A stretch of 64,000 bases of DNA from Labilibacter sediminis (GTDB taxonomy: Bacteria; Bacteroidota; Bacteroidia; Bacteroidales; Marinilabiliaceae). The notes under the pieces were generated by a model. It saw nothing but the letters and a program-made list of their open reading frames with translations. It searched no databases and was not told where the DNA came from. Shown here piece after piece: positions 28,650 through 37,154 of the stretch (the stretch's first letter is position 1; every line of letters starts with the position of its first letter). Location: positions 1 through 64,000 of the forward strand of contig NZ_VCHY01000019.1 of assembly GCF_005877885.1 (NCBI RefSeq), in the 5' to 3' direction. Made by a program: the position numbers and the translations under genes.

Positions 28650-30704
28650 ATGAATAAGATTTTTATAAGTACCATTGTACACCGTCAGGAAAAATGTATT
28701 GGTATTGCATTCGATTTAAAATCGAATAGCTCCATTGATCGTGCTGTTCGAAATCTACCCAATAGAAAATATAGTAATTCAAAAAAGCTTTGGTATTTAC
28801 CTTACAGAGACGATTATAAAGACTATCTGGTAACATATTTTAATCAACTGGATATTGCTGATGTAAATGTAGATGGGGAAGATGTATGTATTAAGAATAA
28901 TAAAAAAAGCAATGCTGCAGAAAAAGGCCAGGAGCTTCAGGTTAAATTAAAGATAGACAAAGATAACCTTAGGATTTTTGTGGATCATGGGTATTTTCCG
29001 AAGCTATATGGAAGGTTGATGTATACTAAAAAAGGAACCTGGTTAGAGAAACAAAAAAACTGGTTGTTTCCCGGGAATAATGAAGTATACCTGGAGTTAA
29101 TAGATATACTAAAAAGAACAAATTGTACTTATGAGGTAGAGTTTATTGAAGATAAACCTGTTCAAAAGCAAGAGTCTTCGGACTCGAATTATTTAGAAGA
29201 TATATTGAATGCTGAAGAACGTGGATTATTTAAAACATTTGTGCAAACATTGCAATTAAAAAGAATGAGTCCTTTAACTATTCGGACTTACAAAAAGTAC
29301 TTTGCACTATTTTTGATTGATAACAGGGGAAAGGCTATACCAGAATTAAGCTATCGTGAATTATATACTTACATTAAAAAGAAATCCGGTGAGCTAACAG
29401 ATACACCATTCAGACAATTGATTGCTGCCATTAAATTTTACTATGAAAACACCCTGGATAAGGATAGGATGTTTTTTAATGTAAAGATTAATACTCAGCT
29501 AAGCTTTGCTATGGTTCATGTTCCTTTTTTGGTTATCACCGGGATAATTGAATCGATATCATCCATTGCTGACAGGATGTTATTGTTTTTGTATTTTCAT
29601 GGTAATTTTGGATTTAAAGAAATATGTGAGTTGCCGTCAGATGCAGAGTCTTTGTTTACTAGATCGTATCGCTTGCCGGGTCAATCAGAAAAAAGCTTAA
29701 ACTACTTTAAGGCTTTATATAATGAGTTTTGCGATAAGTTTGCGCCACGTAATAAGTTGTGGGAGGAAAATCAAAATGAGTATTCGGAGCAAAGGATACA
29801 GGAAAAGCTATATCGTATAATGCAGCATTATCGCTTAGAGCATCTTTATAAAATGAATTACAAGTATATACTTGACTGTTCGGAACTTAGTTCTATGACC
29901 AAAAGTATGTACCTGGGTGCTTTTATGCGTTTTATAAAGTATTTTAATTATAAGCATCCTGTATTTATTGCAAATGAGGATATTAGGGATTATCTTTTAC
30001 TACATCGTGAAAAGTCGACTTCATCACAAGATAATATGATAAGTGCGTTTAAGTTCTTCTTTGAGCGCGTTCATGACAATCAAATATCAACAAGTTGTAT
30101 ATTGAGACCCAGACGTAAACATTTTTTACCGGATTATTTTTCTCAGGAAGAATTGGCTGCTATAATTGGTGTTACAACAAATTTAAAACACAAGTTAATG
30201 CTATCTATAGCTTATTGCGCGGGCCTAAGAAGAAGTGAAATTAAAAACTTACAGGTTAAAAATATTGATTTAAAGAAGAATTTAATATTTATAAAGGATT
30301 CAAAAGGAGGCAAAGACAGATACAGTTTGTTTTCGGTTGAATTACATCATTTGTTTAAAAACTACCTTCTGGAATATCAGCCTGTTAAGTATTTATTTGA
30401 GGGGCCTGAGAAAGGAAGGCAGTATAGTGCATCGAGCATGGCCAATGTTTTAAAAAGTGCTGCTAAAAGAGCAGGTATAAAGCGACGAGTTTATTTGCAT
30501 ATGTTACGGCATAGCTTTGCAACACACTTGTTAGAGCAAGGACATGATATTAGATATGTACAAGAATTATTAGGGCATCATAGTATAAAAACTACACAAC
30601 GGTATACCCATGTAGTGAATGATGCGCTTACTACAGTAATTAGTCCATTAAACCATTTGGTTAACACTTATCGTACAGGATTTAGAAACAAATCAAGTCC
30701 GTAA
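28650..30704 (+). CDS. Large tyrosine recombinase, candidate integron integrase of a non-classical type
   Basis: A 684-residue protein. The C-terminal catalytic domain (about 490-665) has all tyrosine-recombinase residues: Arg527 (AGLRRSE), His617-x-x-Arg620 (HMLRHSFATHLL), His643 (LGHHS) and the nucleophile Tyr652 (RYTHV). It ends in an SPLNHL tail, as integron integrases do. A SAM-like core-binding domain (about 395-480) precedes it. A second such domain (about 190-280), followed by a degraded catalytic-like stretch (about 285-330), suggests an internal duplication. Residues 1-165 hold two repeats around KLWYLPYRDDY and KNWLFPGNNE that resemble HARP domains. It lacks the extra helix that distinguishes IntI. 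It lies next to the first cassette and is transcribed toward it. Confidence 0.85.
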   Translation: MNKIFISTIVHRQEKCIGIAFDLKSNSSIDRAVRNLPNRKYSNSKKLWYLPYRDDYKDYLVTYFNQLDIADVNVDGEDVCIKNNKKSNAAEKGQELQVKLKIDKDNLRIFVDHGYFPKLYGRLMYTKKGTWLEKQKNWLFPGNNEVYLELIDILKRTNCTYEVEFIEDKPVQKQESSDSNYLEDILNAEERGLFKTFVQTLQLKRMSPLTIRTYKKYFALFLIDNRGKAIPELSYRELYTYIKKKSGELTDTPFRQLIAAIKFYYENTLDKDRMFFNVKINTQLSFAMVHVPFLVITGIIESISSIADRMLLFLYFHGNFGFKEICELPSDAESLFTRSYRLPGQSEKSLNYFKALYNEFCDKFAPRNKLWEENQNEYSEQRIQEKLYRIMQHYRLEHLYKMNYKYILDCSELSSMTKSMYLGAFMRFIKYFNYKHPVFIANEDIRDYLLLHREKSTSSQDNMISAFKFFFERVHDNQISTSCILRPRRKHFLPDYFSQEELAAIIGVTTNLKHKLMLSIAYCAGLRRSEIKNLQVKNIDLKKNLIFIKDSKGGKDRYSLFSVELHHLFKNYLLEYQPVKYLFEGPEKGRQYSASSMANVLKSAAKRAGIKRRVYLHMLRHSFATHLLEQGHDIRYVQELLGHHSIKTTQRYTHVVNDALTTVISPLNHLVNTYRTGFRNKSSP

Positions 30705-31026
30705 GTGAAAATAATGAAATTAGTTGTTTAATATTTTTTATTTATATCTAAAAGATTTTATTTTTACGTTTCAATATCGGTGAGAGCTGATACTGGAATT
30801 ACTATGCCAAAACCTAACCTGACCTTTTGTATTTGTGACTCAGGAGGCGAAGCGCACCATTAAGTGTAGGTTTCTGCACTCAAATTATTCCCTATGTTAT
30901 TTATATATCATTAAAATACCAAGTCGCTTCTTTTAATAATGAAATATATAAGATTTTTATATATGATCGTTAAATCAGGAACTTACAGAGGTGTTAGCGA
31001 TGTTATATAATAACGATAAAAACAAT
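30705..31026. other. Leader between the integrase gene and the attI-like site
   Basis: About 320 bases hold no gene. The region would be expected to carry the promoter for the first cassettes, but I find no sequence that fits TTG-N19-TAnnTTTG exactly. Confidence 0.5.
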
Positions 31027-31047
31027 AACGTTGTCATTACGTTGGCA
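31027..31047 (+). other. attI-like integration site
   Basis: The core GTTGGCA (31041-31047) fits GTTRRRY and begins cassette 1. A second half-site, AACGTTGT (31027-31034), lies 11 bases upstream in direct orientation, as integrase-binding repeats do at attI. No attC hairpin is present on its left. It lies 336 bases after the recombinase stop. Confidence 0.7.
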
Positions 31048-31065
31048 ACCATATAAAAAGAGACT

Positions 31066-32007
31066 ATGAAGCAAATAATTATAGTGATATTAATACTTAA
31101 CTTTTGGGGGCTTGTTAATGGACAAGACTTGGATTATCTGAATCCCCAAGATTATTCAGGACACTTTGATTTATCTTACGGAGAATATGAGCGGAATAAA
31201 TTTGATATTCTACTCCCTAGAAATGATTCATTGCATGGTCTTGTTGTGTTTATACACGGAGGAGGATTTAAACACGGAGACAAAAAAACAATATACAAGA
31301 GAAAACAGGATATTAAATATTTTCTTGACAACAATATTGCGATAGCTTCTATTAATTATCGATTCTATTCAAACGATGATTCATTGGGGGTTAAAGTTTG
31401 CCTTAAAGACATTCAGACAGCCATTCAATATTTACGATTTAATGCCAATGAGTTTGATATAGACAAAGAAAGAGTAGCATGTTATGGTAGTTCTGCTGGC
31501 GCTGGCTCAAGTTTATATTTTGCTTTTCATGATGATTTTGCTGTCGAGGGAGATACCACTTTAAAAGGAGAATCTACAAGATTAAAATGTGCTGGAGCAA
31601 TTGCTACACAATCAACATACAATGTTTTTAAGTGGGAAAAAATAATCCCTTATATGCGTTTGATTGTTCCACTAAAACGCAAACAGTTTTATAATGCTGC
31701 AGCTAACTTTTATGGTTACCCAGACTATAAGTCCTTTAAGCAACAGATTCGAATTGCCTCAGAACAATTGGATATGCTAGCAATGATTGACTCAGAAGAC
31801 CCTCCAATTTATCTAATGAACTTAATGAAAGAGAACTTCCCTGAAAATGATAATGTAGTACAACATCATAGAAAACATGCGATTGTAGTGTCTAAAACAC
31901 TTGAAAAGAAAAATGTTAAAAATTACTTATATACAAGCAAAATAGTTGACATTGAAAAAGACATTGATTTCAAAATCAGAGAATTTATTGTAGATAATTT
32001 GAAATAA
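31066..32007 (+). CDS. Cassette 1: secreted alpha/beta-hydrolase (esterase/lipase type)
   Basis: A 313-residue protein with a signal peptide ending at VNGQ (about residue 19). The oxyanion motif HGGGF (about residues 65-69), the nucleophile elbow GSSAG (about 145) and a late HHRKHA segment supplying the probable catalytic His match the hormone-sensitive-lipase/carboxylesterase family. It should hydrolyse an ester outside the cytoplasmic membrane; the substrate is unknown. It is the attI-proximal cassette and so the one most likely to be expressed and most recently acquired. Confidence 0.8.
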   Translation: MKQIIIVILILNFWGLVNGQDLDYLNPQDYSGHFDLSYGEYERNKFDILLPRNDSLHGLVVFIHGGGFKHGDKKTIYKRKQDIKYFLDNNIAIASINYRFYSNDDSLGVKVCLKDIQTAIQYLRFNANEFDIDKERVACYGSSAGAGSSLYFAFHDDFAVEGDTTLKGESTRLKCAGAIATQSTYNVFKWEKIIPYMRLIVPLKRKQFYNAAANFYGYPDYKSFKQQIRIASEQLDMLAMIDSEDPPIYLMNLMKENFPENDNVVQHHRKHAIVVSKTLEKKNVKNYLYTSKIVDIEKDIDFKIREFIVDNLK

Positions 32008-32015
32008 AATACGGT

Positions 32016-32145
32016 TGCCAACAATGTATATACAAAATAGGCGGGATAGTTGTAAATTCAAGGGTTGTAGCCCGCTTCAAATTTGTAACGGTTTGATAGG
32101 TTCGAAGCTCGCAATCGCCTACTTTGCATATACTAAACGTTAGCA
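32016..32145 (+). repeat. attC site 1
   Basis: Opens with TGCCAAC (32016-32022), which matches the GTTGGCA at the start of cassette 1, and closes with the core GTTAGCA (32139-32145). The arms AATGTATATAC and GCATATACT pair imperfectly. Length 130 bp. Confidence 0.85.
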
Positions 32146-32157
32146 AAAATTAAAAAC

Positions 32158-33117
32158 ATGACCCAAATAGATAAAAGCATAATACAAAAAGTAAAAGATG
32201 CTATTCAGGTTGATTCTGAATTAGAGTCAAATGAATTGTATGACCTATTATTTGACTATAGAAATACTCAACACCCTGATAGGTATAATGACGATGAATT
32301 AAAGAAAACAGCAGAAAATAAGTTTAAAGAGCTCAATAATTTATTAGACGAATTAGCCAGACATATAGAACTTGAGAAGCAACAAAGGAAGCCAAGTGAA
32401 TTAATCCCGTACCAAAAACAATATGAAGTTACAAAATTTAAACAATCTGTAATTTGGCAGGAAGAAGAGCTAGAAAAGCTTAAAGAAAAAATAGAATCAA
32501 AAGACTTGAGAATTGAAAAATTAGAAGAAATTATTGTCAATTTAAGAGAAAACAAATCAGAAGATTTAACAAAAGAGCTTATTGAAAGCTATAAGCCCAG
32601 TGGGCGCTCGAAAGTTTATAGTGGATTGACATTTTTACTAATTTTTGTGTATGGAATTTTGACTAAGTCAGAAGATATCTTGGGTATCCTAAAAAAGTAT
32701 TCGCCATTAGATATTGAAGTTCTAAATACAATAGTCTTTTCTACATTCATTTTTATGATTATCCTATTCGCAAAGAAATATATAGAAGAGAAATTAATAA
32801 AGAGTATTTCAAAGAGCATCATAAGTCCTCGAATAATAAATCAATTTAAATCAAAACTTCCTGAAAAGGAGGAGAATAAGAGTCAATTCTTTAGTGAATC
32901 ACTTGTATATGATTTTATTATTGAGAAATACGAATCCAAGAATTTCATTGTAAGGTTTATCCTTAAGAGACTTTTTCCTATTTATAGTGAAATTTCATTA
33001 ATAAATCTCAAAGATATCTTTGTTTATAACTTGCTGAATAAACAGCTGATAGAAATATACAATTCGAAAGAATTGGATAGGTGGTTTAGAGTGAAAAATA
33101 GATACTTCACCTTCTAA
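32158..33117 (+). CDS. Cassette 2: membrane protein with N-terminal J-domain
   Basis: A 319-residue protein. Residues 1-65 resemble a DnaJ domain with the HPD motif (YRNTQHPDRYNDDE), a charged helix II and helix III (ENKFKELNNLLDEL). A coiled coil follows (about 95-140), then two transmembrane helices (about 155-172 and 185-205) and a cytoplasmic tail. J-domains stimulate Hsp70, so this may recruit DnaK to the membrane. The start codon is 13 bases after the attC core, so it relies on an upstream promoter. Confidence 0.65.
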   Translation: MTQIDKSIIQKVKDAIQVDSELESNELYDLLFDYRNTQHPDRYNDDELKKTAENKFKELNNLLDELARHIELEKQQRKPSELIPYQKQYEVTKFKQSVIWQEEELEKLKEKIESKDLRIEKLEEIIVNLRENKSEDLTKELIESYKPSGRSKVYSGLTFLLIFVYGILTKSEDILGILKKYSPLDIEVLNTIVFSTFIFMIILFAKKYIEEKLIKSISKSIISPRIINQFKSKLPEKEENKSQFFSESLVYDFIIEKYESKNFIVRFILKRLFPIYSEISLINLKDIFVYNLLNKQLIEIYNSKELDRWFRVKNRYFTF

Positions 33118-33149
33118 TCGAGTTGTTCTAGAAATGAAAAAATAACTTT

Positions 33150-33280
33150 TGCTAACAATAAATATACGTAATGTGGGGCAATTTGGTAAATATGAGGTTT
33201 AGAGCAATTAATAAACAAAGCAGCGGTTTGATGGTGTAGTGCCTTGAAATTCCACACTACGCATATTCGAGCCGTTGTAG
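33150..33280 (+). repeat. attC site 2
   Basis: TGCTAAC (33150-33156) matches the GTTAGCA that starts cassette 2. The closing core is GTTGTAG (33274-33280). Arms AATATACGTAATGTGG and CCACACTACGCATATT pair with a few mismatches. Confidence 0.85.
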
Positions 33281-33286
33281 CCAATT

Positions 33287-33322
33287 AAAAAATCCAGAAC
33301 TACATAATGCAATTCTGGATTT
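33287..33322 (-). terminator. Terminator for the reversed SDR gene
   Basis: On the minus strand AATCCAGAA pairs with TTCTGGATT and is followed by T residues, just inside the start of cassette 3. It lies 20 bases beyond the SDR stop codon. Confidence 0.75.
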
Positions 33323-33341
33323 ATAAAGAAATATCCTGATT

Positions 33342-34088
33342 TTATTTCCAAGCAGAAAACATTTTTTCAACTTCTTTTGGAGTAGTTCCATAGGCTTGTT
33401 TTATTTGTGCAGACATAACATCTGGAAAAATATCTTCTTCACCTTGCTCTAATGCACTCACTACATTTTTAGCTAAATTTTCTGGTTTGTCCAATTCAAT
33501 ACCTTCAAACCCTTTTGCCATATCCGTTTCAATAGGTCCAGGATAAATACCCGATACTAACACATTGCTTTCTTGCAATTCACCTCTAAGACCCTGTATC
33601 ATACTATGAACAGCTGCTTTAGAAGTACAATATCCATTCATCATGGGCATACTACCTAAGCCAACTACAGAAGAAACAGTTGCTATTGTAGCATTAGGTT
33701 TATTTTCAATGTTTGGAAGGACAGCTTGTGTTAAACGAGCTACTCCCAGTACATTTACCTCCATATTTTGATTTATTGAATCTAGCATGTTTTCTGATTT
33801 ATAACCTCCATGCGCCATTACACCTGCATTATTAATAAGCATTGTTAAATCAGAAGCTACCTTTGCTGCATTATCTACAGATACTTGGTTAGTTACATCT
33901 AACTGTAGAGGTTCTAAACGGTCTCCGTATTTTTCTTTAAGCTCTGTAAGGCTTTCAAGTTTTCTTGCACCAGCATATACTTTTTTAATGCCTTTATTTA
34001 ATAGTTCTTCGGTAATTGCTTTACCGATTCCTCTGTTTGCACCACTTACTAAAGCAATACTGTCTTTGATTGAAATTTTTTTACTCAT
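33342..34088 (-). CDS. Cassette 3: short-chain dehydrogenase/reductase, reversed relative to the array
   Basis: A 248-residue classical SDR: cofactor motif SGANRGIG (residues 15-22), NNAG (about 85), and the active-site YCTSK (Tyr and Lys four apart). An Arg after the first strand (GARK) hints at NADP preference. The substrate is unknown. It is the only clear cassette gene on the minus strand. It has its own promoter and terminator and shares a divergent control region with the HxlR regulator, so the cassette does not depend on array transcription. Confidence 0.88.
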   Translation of the reverse strand: MSKKISIKDSIALVSGANRGIGKAITEELLNKGIKKVYAGARKLESLTELKEKYGDRLEPLQLDVTNQVSVDNAAKVASDLTMLINNAGVMAHGGYKSENMLDSINQNMEVNVLGVARLTQAVLPNIENKPNATIATVSSVVGLGSMPMMNGYCTSKAAVHSMIQGLRGELQESNVLVSGIYPGPIETDMAKGFEGIELDKPENLAKNVVSALEQGEEDIFPDVMSAQIKQAYGTTPKEVEKMFSAWK

Positions 34089-34159
34089 TTTTTTTATAAT
34101 TTTTATTTTAAGTTGGCTGTTAAAACTTAATAAAAACCAACTTACTTTTATTTCGCAAG

Positions 34160-34247
34160 CAAATATACAGACTTAGTTTTAATATGCAAGTAATTTTTGA
34201 AATAAATTGCAAACTGCAAGTAAGAATAGAAATTTATCTATCTTTGC
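34160..34247. promoter_or_regulatory. Divergent promoters and repeat operators between SDR and HxlR genes
   Basis: For the SDR (minus strand) TTG (34187-34189) and TATATTTG (34160-34167) are exactly 19 bases apart. For the HxlR gene TATCTTTG (34240-34247) is a good -7. TGCAAGTAA appears at 34185-34193 and again at 34215-34223, 30 bases apart, as expected for the regulator's binding sites. Confidence 0.7.
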
Positions 34248-34270
34248 AATGAGAATCATTAATAATAAAT

Positions 34271-34708
34271 ATGCAAAATCAATTCAGGTGTAGCTGCCCT
34301 TGTACTTCAGCCTTAGACATAGTTGGAGATAAATGGACTTTGGTTATTGTCAAAGACATGATATTATTAAACAAGCGTACTTTTAAGGACTTTTCTGAGA
34401 GTGATGAGGCTATTGCTACAAACATATTATCTTCAAGACTGAAAATGCTATTGGAGTACGAGATTATCAGAAAAGAAAAACTCCCAGATAACAAACAAAA
34501 GAACATTTATATTTTAACTCAAAAAGGACTTAACCTGACTCCTGTAATTATTGATTTAATGATATGGAGTGATGGTAACCTAAGAGAGAATCATTCTACA
34601 TTAGTACCTACAGCGCAATTAGATTCTGTAAAAAATGATAAGGAAGGTTTCATCAGTATGCTCATTGAAAATTACAAAAAGAAAAACTGGCTACAACATA
34701 GTGTATAG
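34271..34708 (+). CDS. Cassette 3: HxlR-family transcription regulator
   Basis: A 145-residue winged-helix protein of the HxlR family: the N-terminal CSCPCTSALDIVGDKWTLVIVKDM with the conserved cysteine, then ILSSRLKMLLEYEIIRKEKL. Members sense electrophiles or aldehydes through that cysteine and control a divergent oxidoreductase. That fits the adjacent SDR. The last codons run into the attC (CTACAAC lies within the reading frame), so its C-terminal residues are shaped by recombination-site sequence. Confidence 0.88.
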   Translation: MQNQFRCSCPCTSALDIVGDKWTLVIVKDMILLNKRTFKDFSESDEAIATNILSSRLKMLLEYEIIRKEKLPDNKQKNIYILTQKGLNLTPVIIDLMIWSDGNLRENHSTLVPTAQLDSVKNDKEGFISMLIENYKKKNWLQHSV

Positions 34709-34750
34709 TGCATACCCTTCGGGATACGCACCATACACAGAACGTTGTGG
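34691..34750 (+). repeat. attC site 3
   Basis: CTACAAC (34691-34697) matches the GTTGTAG of cassette 3; core GTTGTGG (34744-34750). A compact 60-bp hairpin, GTGTATAGTGC and GCACCATACAC around TTCGGG. The HxlR stop codon is inside it. Confidence 0.85.
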
Positions 34751-34763
34751 GCAATATGAAAAA

Positions 34764-35279
34764 ATGAAAATTAGATACTTAATCATACTGACTTTATTAA
34801 TTTCAATTGGTGGGTGTTCGCCACCTCTATTGCAATGCTTTCTGAAATGCACTGACCTTGAGAAGACTTATGAATTTGACTATTCAAAGGAAGAGTTGAA
34901 AAGTCGAATTGTGGAAGCTTATACATATGACAAAAGCCTGCTTTTAAAGAATTTTGGACTGACACTAATTGAAAGTGAAGAGGTTAATTCAGAATACAGA
35001 CAAAGTGTTGAAGTTTGGTTGGACAAACAAAATTGGGACGATGTAAAATCAGAAATCAGAAACAACACAGCGGACACTTTGAACTTGTTAATTGGAAAAC
35101 ATCACAGCAGAAAGCAAATTAAATTTTTAGCAATTATTGACGGTGACAACGATAAGTCAAAATTAAGGATAATAAACATTGAATATAAGAGAAGGAGAAC
35201 TTGTAAGAAGGAAAAAGACTATTACAAACTCCAGATTGCAAACAAGATTGATAAGAAACTAATTGAAAAAATAAAATAA
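34764..35279 (+). CDS. Cassette 4: small lipoprotein, function unknown
   Basis: A 171-residue protein with a lipoprotein signal (LLISIGGC, Cys17). The rest is charged, with alternating strands and helices and no recognised domain. I chose the ATG at 34764, which gives a clean signal peptide. The same frame is open upstream through the attC, but that part encodes a translated hairpin and is not a protein start. It lies 14 bases after the core site, with no obvious promoter of its own. Confidence 0.6.
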   Translation: MKIRYLIILTLLISIGGCSPPLLQCFLKCTDLEKTYEFDYSKEELKSRIVEAYTYDKSLLLKNFGLTLIESEEVNSEYRQSVEVWLDKQNWDDVKSEIRNNTADTLNLLIGKHHSRKQIKFLAIIDGDNDKSKLRIINIEYKRRRTCKKEKDYYKLQIANKIDKKLIEKIK

Positions 35280-35286
35280 ATACTGC

Positions 35287-35338
35287 CCACAACAAGGTAT
35301 AAACTGCATTAAAACGCAGCTTATACAAAACGTTACCA
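35287..35338 (+). repeat. attC site 4
   Basis: CCACAAC (35287-35293) matches GTTGTGG of cassette 4; core GTTACCA (35332-35338). At 52 bp it is the shortest attC in the array, with arms GGTATAAACTGC and GCAGCTTATAC. Confidence 0.85.
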
Positions 35339-35363
35339 GCTATTTTAGACCAGATACTTAAAT

Positions 35364-35711
35364 ATGAAAATATACGGACTTGAAAAATATAATATTGAGG
35401 AAATTGATTTGGGTACCACGTATTCAGAAAGTGTTTTTGATATAAAAATCTTAATAAGATATTTTCAAGACCTTGATATACTAAGACCATTGACTCCAAA
35501 AGAAAGGAAGCTTCTAATTCGACAAAAATTAAGGAATGACTTAAAAACTTTGTTAAATGTTTATCCAACAGAAAACCACGAATTGTTAGGAACGAAAATT
35601 CGCCCAATTGGAATCATTGGACGATTGACTGGTAAGCAGATATTGGAAATAAAAAATCATAATTCAATTGACCAAATTATAATTCAGAAAGCGGGAAAAC
35701 TAAAAAAATAG
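35364..35711 (+). CDS. Cassette 5 (copy 1): 5' part of a frameshifted gene
   Basis: A 115-residue open frame (IRPIGIIGRLTGKQILEIKNHNSID near its end) that stops just after a seven-A run at 35702-35708. A second frame continues directly. If one A is removed the two join into a protein of about 230 residues, KLKNREEKEIECYYSIQG across the junction. I do not recognise the first half. Either the gene is inactivated or the A run is used for slippage. An apparently identical copy lies at 51203-51550. Confidence 0.6.
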   Translation: MKIYGLEKYNIEEIDLGTTYSESVFDIKILIRYFQDLDILRPLTPKERKLLIRQKLRNDLKTLLNVYPTENHELLGTKIRPIGIIGRLTGKQILEIKNHNSIDQIIIQKAGKLKK

Positions 35712-36054
35712 AGAAGAGAAGGAGATTGAATGTTACTATAGTATTCAAGGATTATTTGCTGTTCGTGTTGAAGGTTTTGACTACTCGAATCGAATTAGAT
35801 TTACAGAAGAAAGGATAATACTTGTTAAAGCTAAAAATTCTAAAGAAGCAGAATCAAAGGCGAAAATTGAATTTAAGAAATACTCAGACTTTGAATATCT
35901 AAATAGCGATTCAAGACTGACAAAATGGGAATTTATTGAAATACTAGATATTTATGAAACTGAGGCTACAGAAATAGACCCAAGCGGAACTGAAATATTT
36001 AGTATTACAAGGAATAGAAAATTGAAAGAAAAAACAGCTGGTAACAAAGTGTAA
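35707..36054 (+). pseudogene. Cassette 5 (copy 1): 3' part of the frameshifted gene
   Basis: An open frame without any ATG, +1 relative to the upstream frame. It reads ECYYSIQGLFAVRVEGF, FTEERIILVKAKNSKEAESKAK and WEFIEILDIYE, and ends TAGNKV inside attC 5. The pattern (EERIILVKA...EAE.KA) resembles DUF4288-type proteins. With no start codon it needs frameshifting or slippage from the frame before it to be made. Confidence 0.6.
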
Positions 36055-36175
36055 TAGTTCAGGGCTGGGCTGAAGTTTAATTTGGGAGGTTAATCTCTCG
36101 CATGTCGTTTCAGTCCTGCTGGACAGAAACTATGCCCGTAGAAACGCCCCGAAACTATACACTAGCACGTTATGG
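36039..36175 (+). repeat. attC site 5
   Basis: TGGTAAC (36039-36045) matches GTTACCA of cassette 5; core GTTATGG (36169-36175). Belongs to the GTGTAATAGTTC / GAAACTATACAC arm family shared with sites 15 and 22. Confidence 0.88.
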
Positions 36176-36225
36176 CCTATTTGACTTTCAAACTTAAAAA
36201 TTGATTTAACTCAGAATAATAACTA

Positions 36226-36570
36226 ATGGATTTTATAATTGTATTCGGAGTCATTCTATTTGTGATTCTATCAAACTTGTTATTTACTCATTTGATAGTC
36301 AGAAAAGCATTAAGAAAACTTATTATTCCTCAACTGGATAAGCTAGGTTATACTTTTATTGGTTTAAAAAAAATCGGCATTTTTAAGACAGGTGATTTCA
36401 AAGAATCAACAATAACCGTAAAACCATTTAATCCTCATGGGAATTATAAATTTTCACTTTATAGGTATATTGACTATCAGAAAAACTCAAAGAAAAACAA
36501 AAGAATAACTGTTAGAATTGACTGGAACTTATTTCGAAAAACAAAGATTGTATTTAAACCTAATTTATAA
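36226..36570 (+). CDS. Cassette 6: small membrane-anchored protein
   Basis: A 114-residue protein with one N-terminal transmembrane helix (residues 2-22, IIVFGVILFVILSNLLFTHL) and a basic, beta-strand-like remainder (KSTITVKPFNPHGNYKFSLY region). No domain recognised. It is the first of two genes in the same cassette, 47 bases before the lipoprotein. Two-gene cassettes are uncommon in integrons. Confidence 0.55.
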   Translation: MDFIIVFGVILFVILSNLLFTHLIVRKALRKLIIPQLDKLGYTFIGLKKIGIFKTGDFKESTITVKPFNPHGNYKFSLYRYIDYQKNSKKNKRITVRIDWNLFRKTKIVFKPNL

Positions 36571-36617
36571 TCAGCACTATAACTACTTTTAAATAGAATT
36601 ATAAACATTACCCTAAA

Positions 36618-37154
36618 ATGAGAAAATTACTTTTTATAATCTCATCATTATTACTGTTTGCTTGTAATAACAATCCAAATAATCAGAAAAAGCTTACAGA
36701 ACAACACCAACAAGATATTAAGGCAATTGTAACATCAAATCATATAAAAGGAATTGATCAAATTAACTACTGTGCTGATTTGAACTTTTTAATTGGAAAA
36801 TGGAAAAGTGACATTGTATGGGAGAAACAAACTGACTCAACAAGAGTTGGATATAAATTTACTGATATGCATTTTGAATGTGAATTCACTAAATCAAGAA
36901 AATTCAATTATAAAATATACAGAAATAAAACTCTAACGTTTGAAACACAAGGAGAATATCTAATAAACCAAAAGAATAACAAAATTAAATTTGTGAGCAC
37001 TATTAATAATGACTCAATAATAGAAATTGGAGATACTATAAGGACTTCAATTAGAAGCATCCATTTACTGAATGATTCAATCATGCGACTTGAAGAAGAT
37101 CCAAGTTCACCATTTAATGATGTTATAATTCAATATAAAAAAAACAGGCCATAA
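36618..37154 (+). CDS. Cassette 6: lipoprotein of unknown function
   Basis: A 178-residue protein with a lipoprotein signal (LLLFAC, Cys16). The mature region has a beta-rich, lipocalin-like pattern (FLIGKWKSDIVW, GYKFTDMHFECEF, YKIYRNKTLTFETQGEY, RLEEDPSSP), which suggests a ligand-binding barrel; that is inference. The last residues (KKNRP) are encoded by the first bases of attC 6. Confidence 0.6.
   Translation: MRKLLFIISSLLLFACNNNPNNQKKLTEQHQQDIKAIVTSNHIKGIDQINYCADLNFLIGKWKSDIVWEKQTDSTRVGYKFTDMHFECEFTKSRKFNYKIYRNKTLTFETQGEYLINQKNNKIKFVSTINNDSIIEIGDTIRTSIRSIHLLNDSIMRLEEDPSSPFNDVIIQYKKNRP

Noticed and set aside
28650-30704. Simple XerC/XerD chromosome-dimer resolvase
   Set aside because: XerC/D are about 300 residues without the N-terminal repeats and extra core domain, and are not placed at the end of a cassette array.
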